From NCBI GenBank assembly GCA_025769875.1, contig JAGFNK010000945.1:1-17815 (forward strand): DNA of 17,815 nucleotides. The letters are read 5' to 3'. The notes under the pieces were generated by a model. That model worked only from the letters and a program-made list of their open reading frames with translations. It made no database searches and was not told where the DNA came from. This document shows positions 17,268 through 17,815 of the stretch, piece by piece. The position numbers were made by a program, and so were the translations under genes. Within the stretch, counting starts at the first letter, position 1. Every line of letters begins with the position of its first letter. Source of the DNA: Russula earlei (Eukaryota; Basidiomycota; Agaricomycetes; Russulales; Russulaceae).

Positions 17268-17815
17268 TGTTACACCATTTTCCTTTTATGTTTACTTCTT
17301 ACCTTTTGCTATGGACTGCTTGCTTTTGTACATCCCTTTACTTACTGGTCTCATGATCTCTTACATCTTGTGATCCCTTCTATGTTATCATGTGATCCAT
17401 ACACATCCAGGTAACACTGGATTGCTGTTACTTTCCCTTTGTTTAGTTCTCTTCCATTTATATTCACTTCTTAGTTTCGACTGTGCAATGCTGCGCACTT
17501 ACTGTGCAGCACAGTTACTTGGTTCTGACTCATTCGTGCCTCATTCCTATGACTCCTACTTATTATGACTCCTACTATACTAGTAGCACAGTCAAAGCGC
17601 AGCTATTGCTGCACTTCTCCTGTATATATAAGCTCAGTACTTTGTGACCAAAGCCCTAAGCTTGGTCTCTTGTAGAATCCAACCTACTCTTGTCCAAACA
17701 TATTTGCCTGCAACCCACTTTGCTCCTAATCCTCAAACCACATCCACCTCTCCATTTCACCAACTCTTCACACACACACAACATCCACCATCTACTCTTC
17801 GCCTCTCCCTTCCTC
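17268..17815 (+). mobile_element. LTR-C, first 548 bp, cut by window end
   Basis: It starts TGTTACACC and matches the 5' part of the solo LTR-C at 3249-4132 in inverse orientation. The 9-bp stem before the TATA has one CpG-to-CpA change (GCTGCACTT). TATATATAAG is at 17623-17632 and the hairpin at 17646-17667. Whether this is a solo LTR or the 5' LTR of a full element cannot be seen. Confidence 0.88.
17623..17667 (+). promoter_or_regulatory. LTR-C promoter (second copy): TATA box plus hairpin
   Basis: TATATATAAG at 17623-17632 followed by the hairpin 17646-17667 (arms GACCAA and TTGGTC plus GC pairs), as in the copy at 3729-3773. Confidence 0.62.

Noticed and set aside
1..17815. tRNA, rRNA or CRISPR array
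   Set aside because: I saw no cloverleaf with B-box-like GGTTCRANTCC, no rRNA-like block and no evenly spaced direct repeats with unique spacers. GTTCAAGTCC at about 3484 lies in LTR-C without pairing arms.

Overview
The window looks like a stretch of a fungal genome, most likely a mushroom-forming basidiomycete. This is inferred from short introns (54 and 79 nt), chromodomain Ty3/gypsy retrotransposons, a Crinkler-type gene and strong CpG depletion of repeats. It holds one apparently intact protein gene between two blocks of dead retrotransposons. There are no bacterial features.

Positions 1-8309 are a retrotransposon nest whose order of insertion can be read from target-site duplications (TSDs). 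Element 2, a + strand gypsy remnant with a 3' LTR of family B, sits inside an inverted LTR-B fragment (8113-8309). Element 1, a + strand gypsy element with integrase, chromodomain and a 3' LTR of family D, appears to be inserted in element 2. Element 1 is itself split by a solo LTR-A (1976-2939, TSD CTGGT) and a solo LTR-C (3249-4132, minus strand, TSD AGAAC). The LTR-B of element 2 is split by a collapsed LTR-A element (6836-8008, minus strand, TSD CCAAG). With the solo LTRs removed conceptually, the region after the chromodomain of element 1 is one gag-like reading frame (coiled-coil region plus CCHC knuckle) ending just before the polypurine tract and 3' LTR. Element 2 has the same layout.

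Positions 8310-10870 are CpG-rich and carry a three-exon gene for a Crinkler (CRN)-type protein: an N-terminal Crinkler domain, a charged repeat linker, a middle region and a C-terminal kinase-like domain (HGDLREPN, IDFD).

Positions 10960-13960 are a CpG-rich, non-coding, degenerate repeat array built of pyrimidine-rich modules that repeatedly look like intron 3' ends (CTAAC or TTGAC, then pyrimidines, then CAG/TAG, then RACAGCACRGCC). At about 13961 CpG vanishes: 13962-15615 has none that I can find. From about 14848 to 16437 the same repeat family recurs in CpG-depleted form. A minus-strand LTR-B element (16438-17267) and the start of a + strand LTR-C (17268-17815) close the window.

All four LTR families carry a TATA box followed within roughly 15-25 nt by a short, strong hairpin, although the LTRs are otherwise dissimilar.
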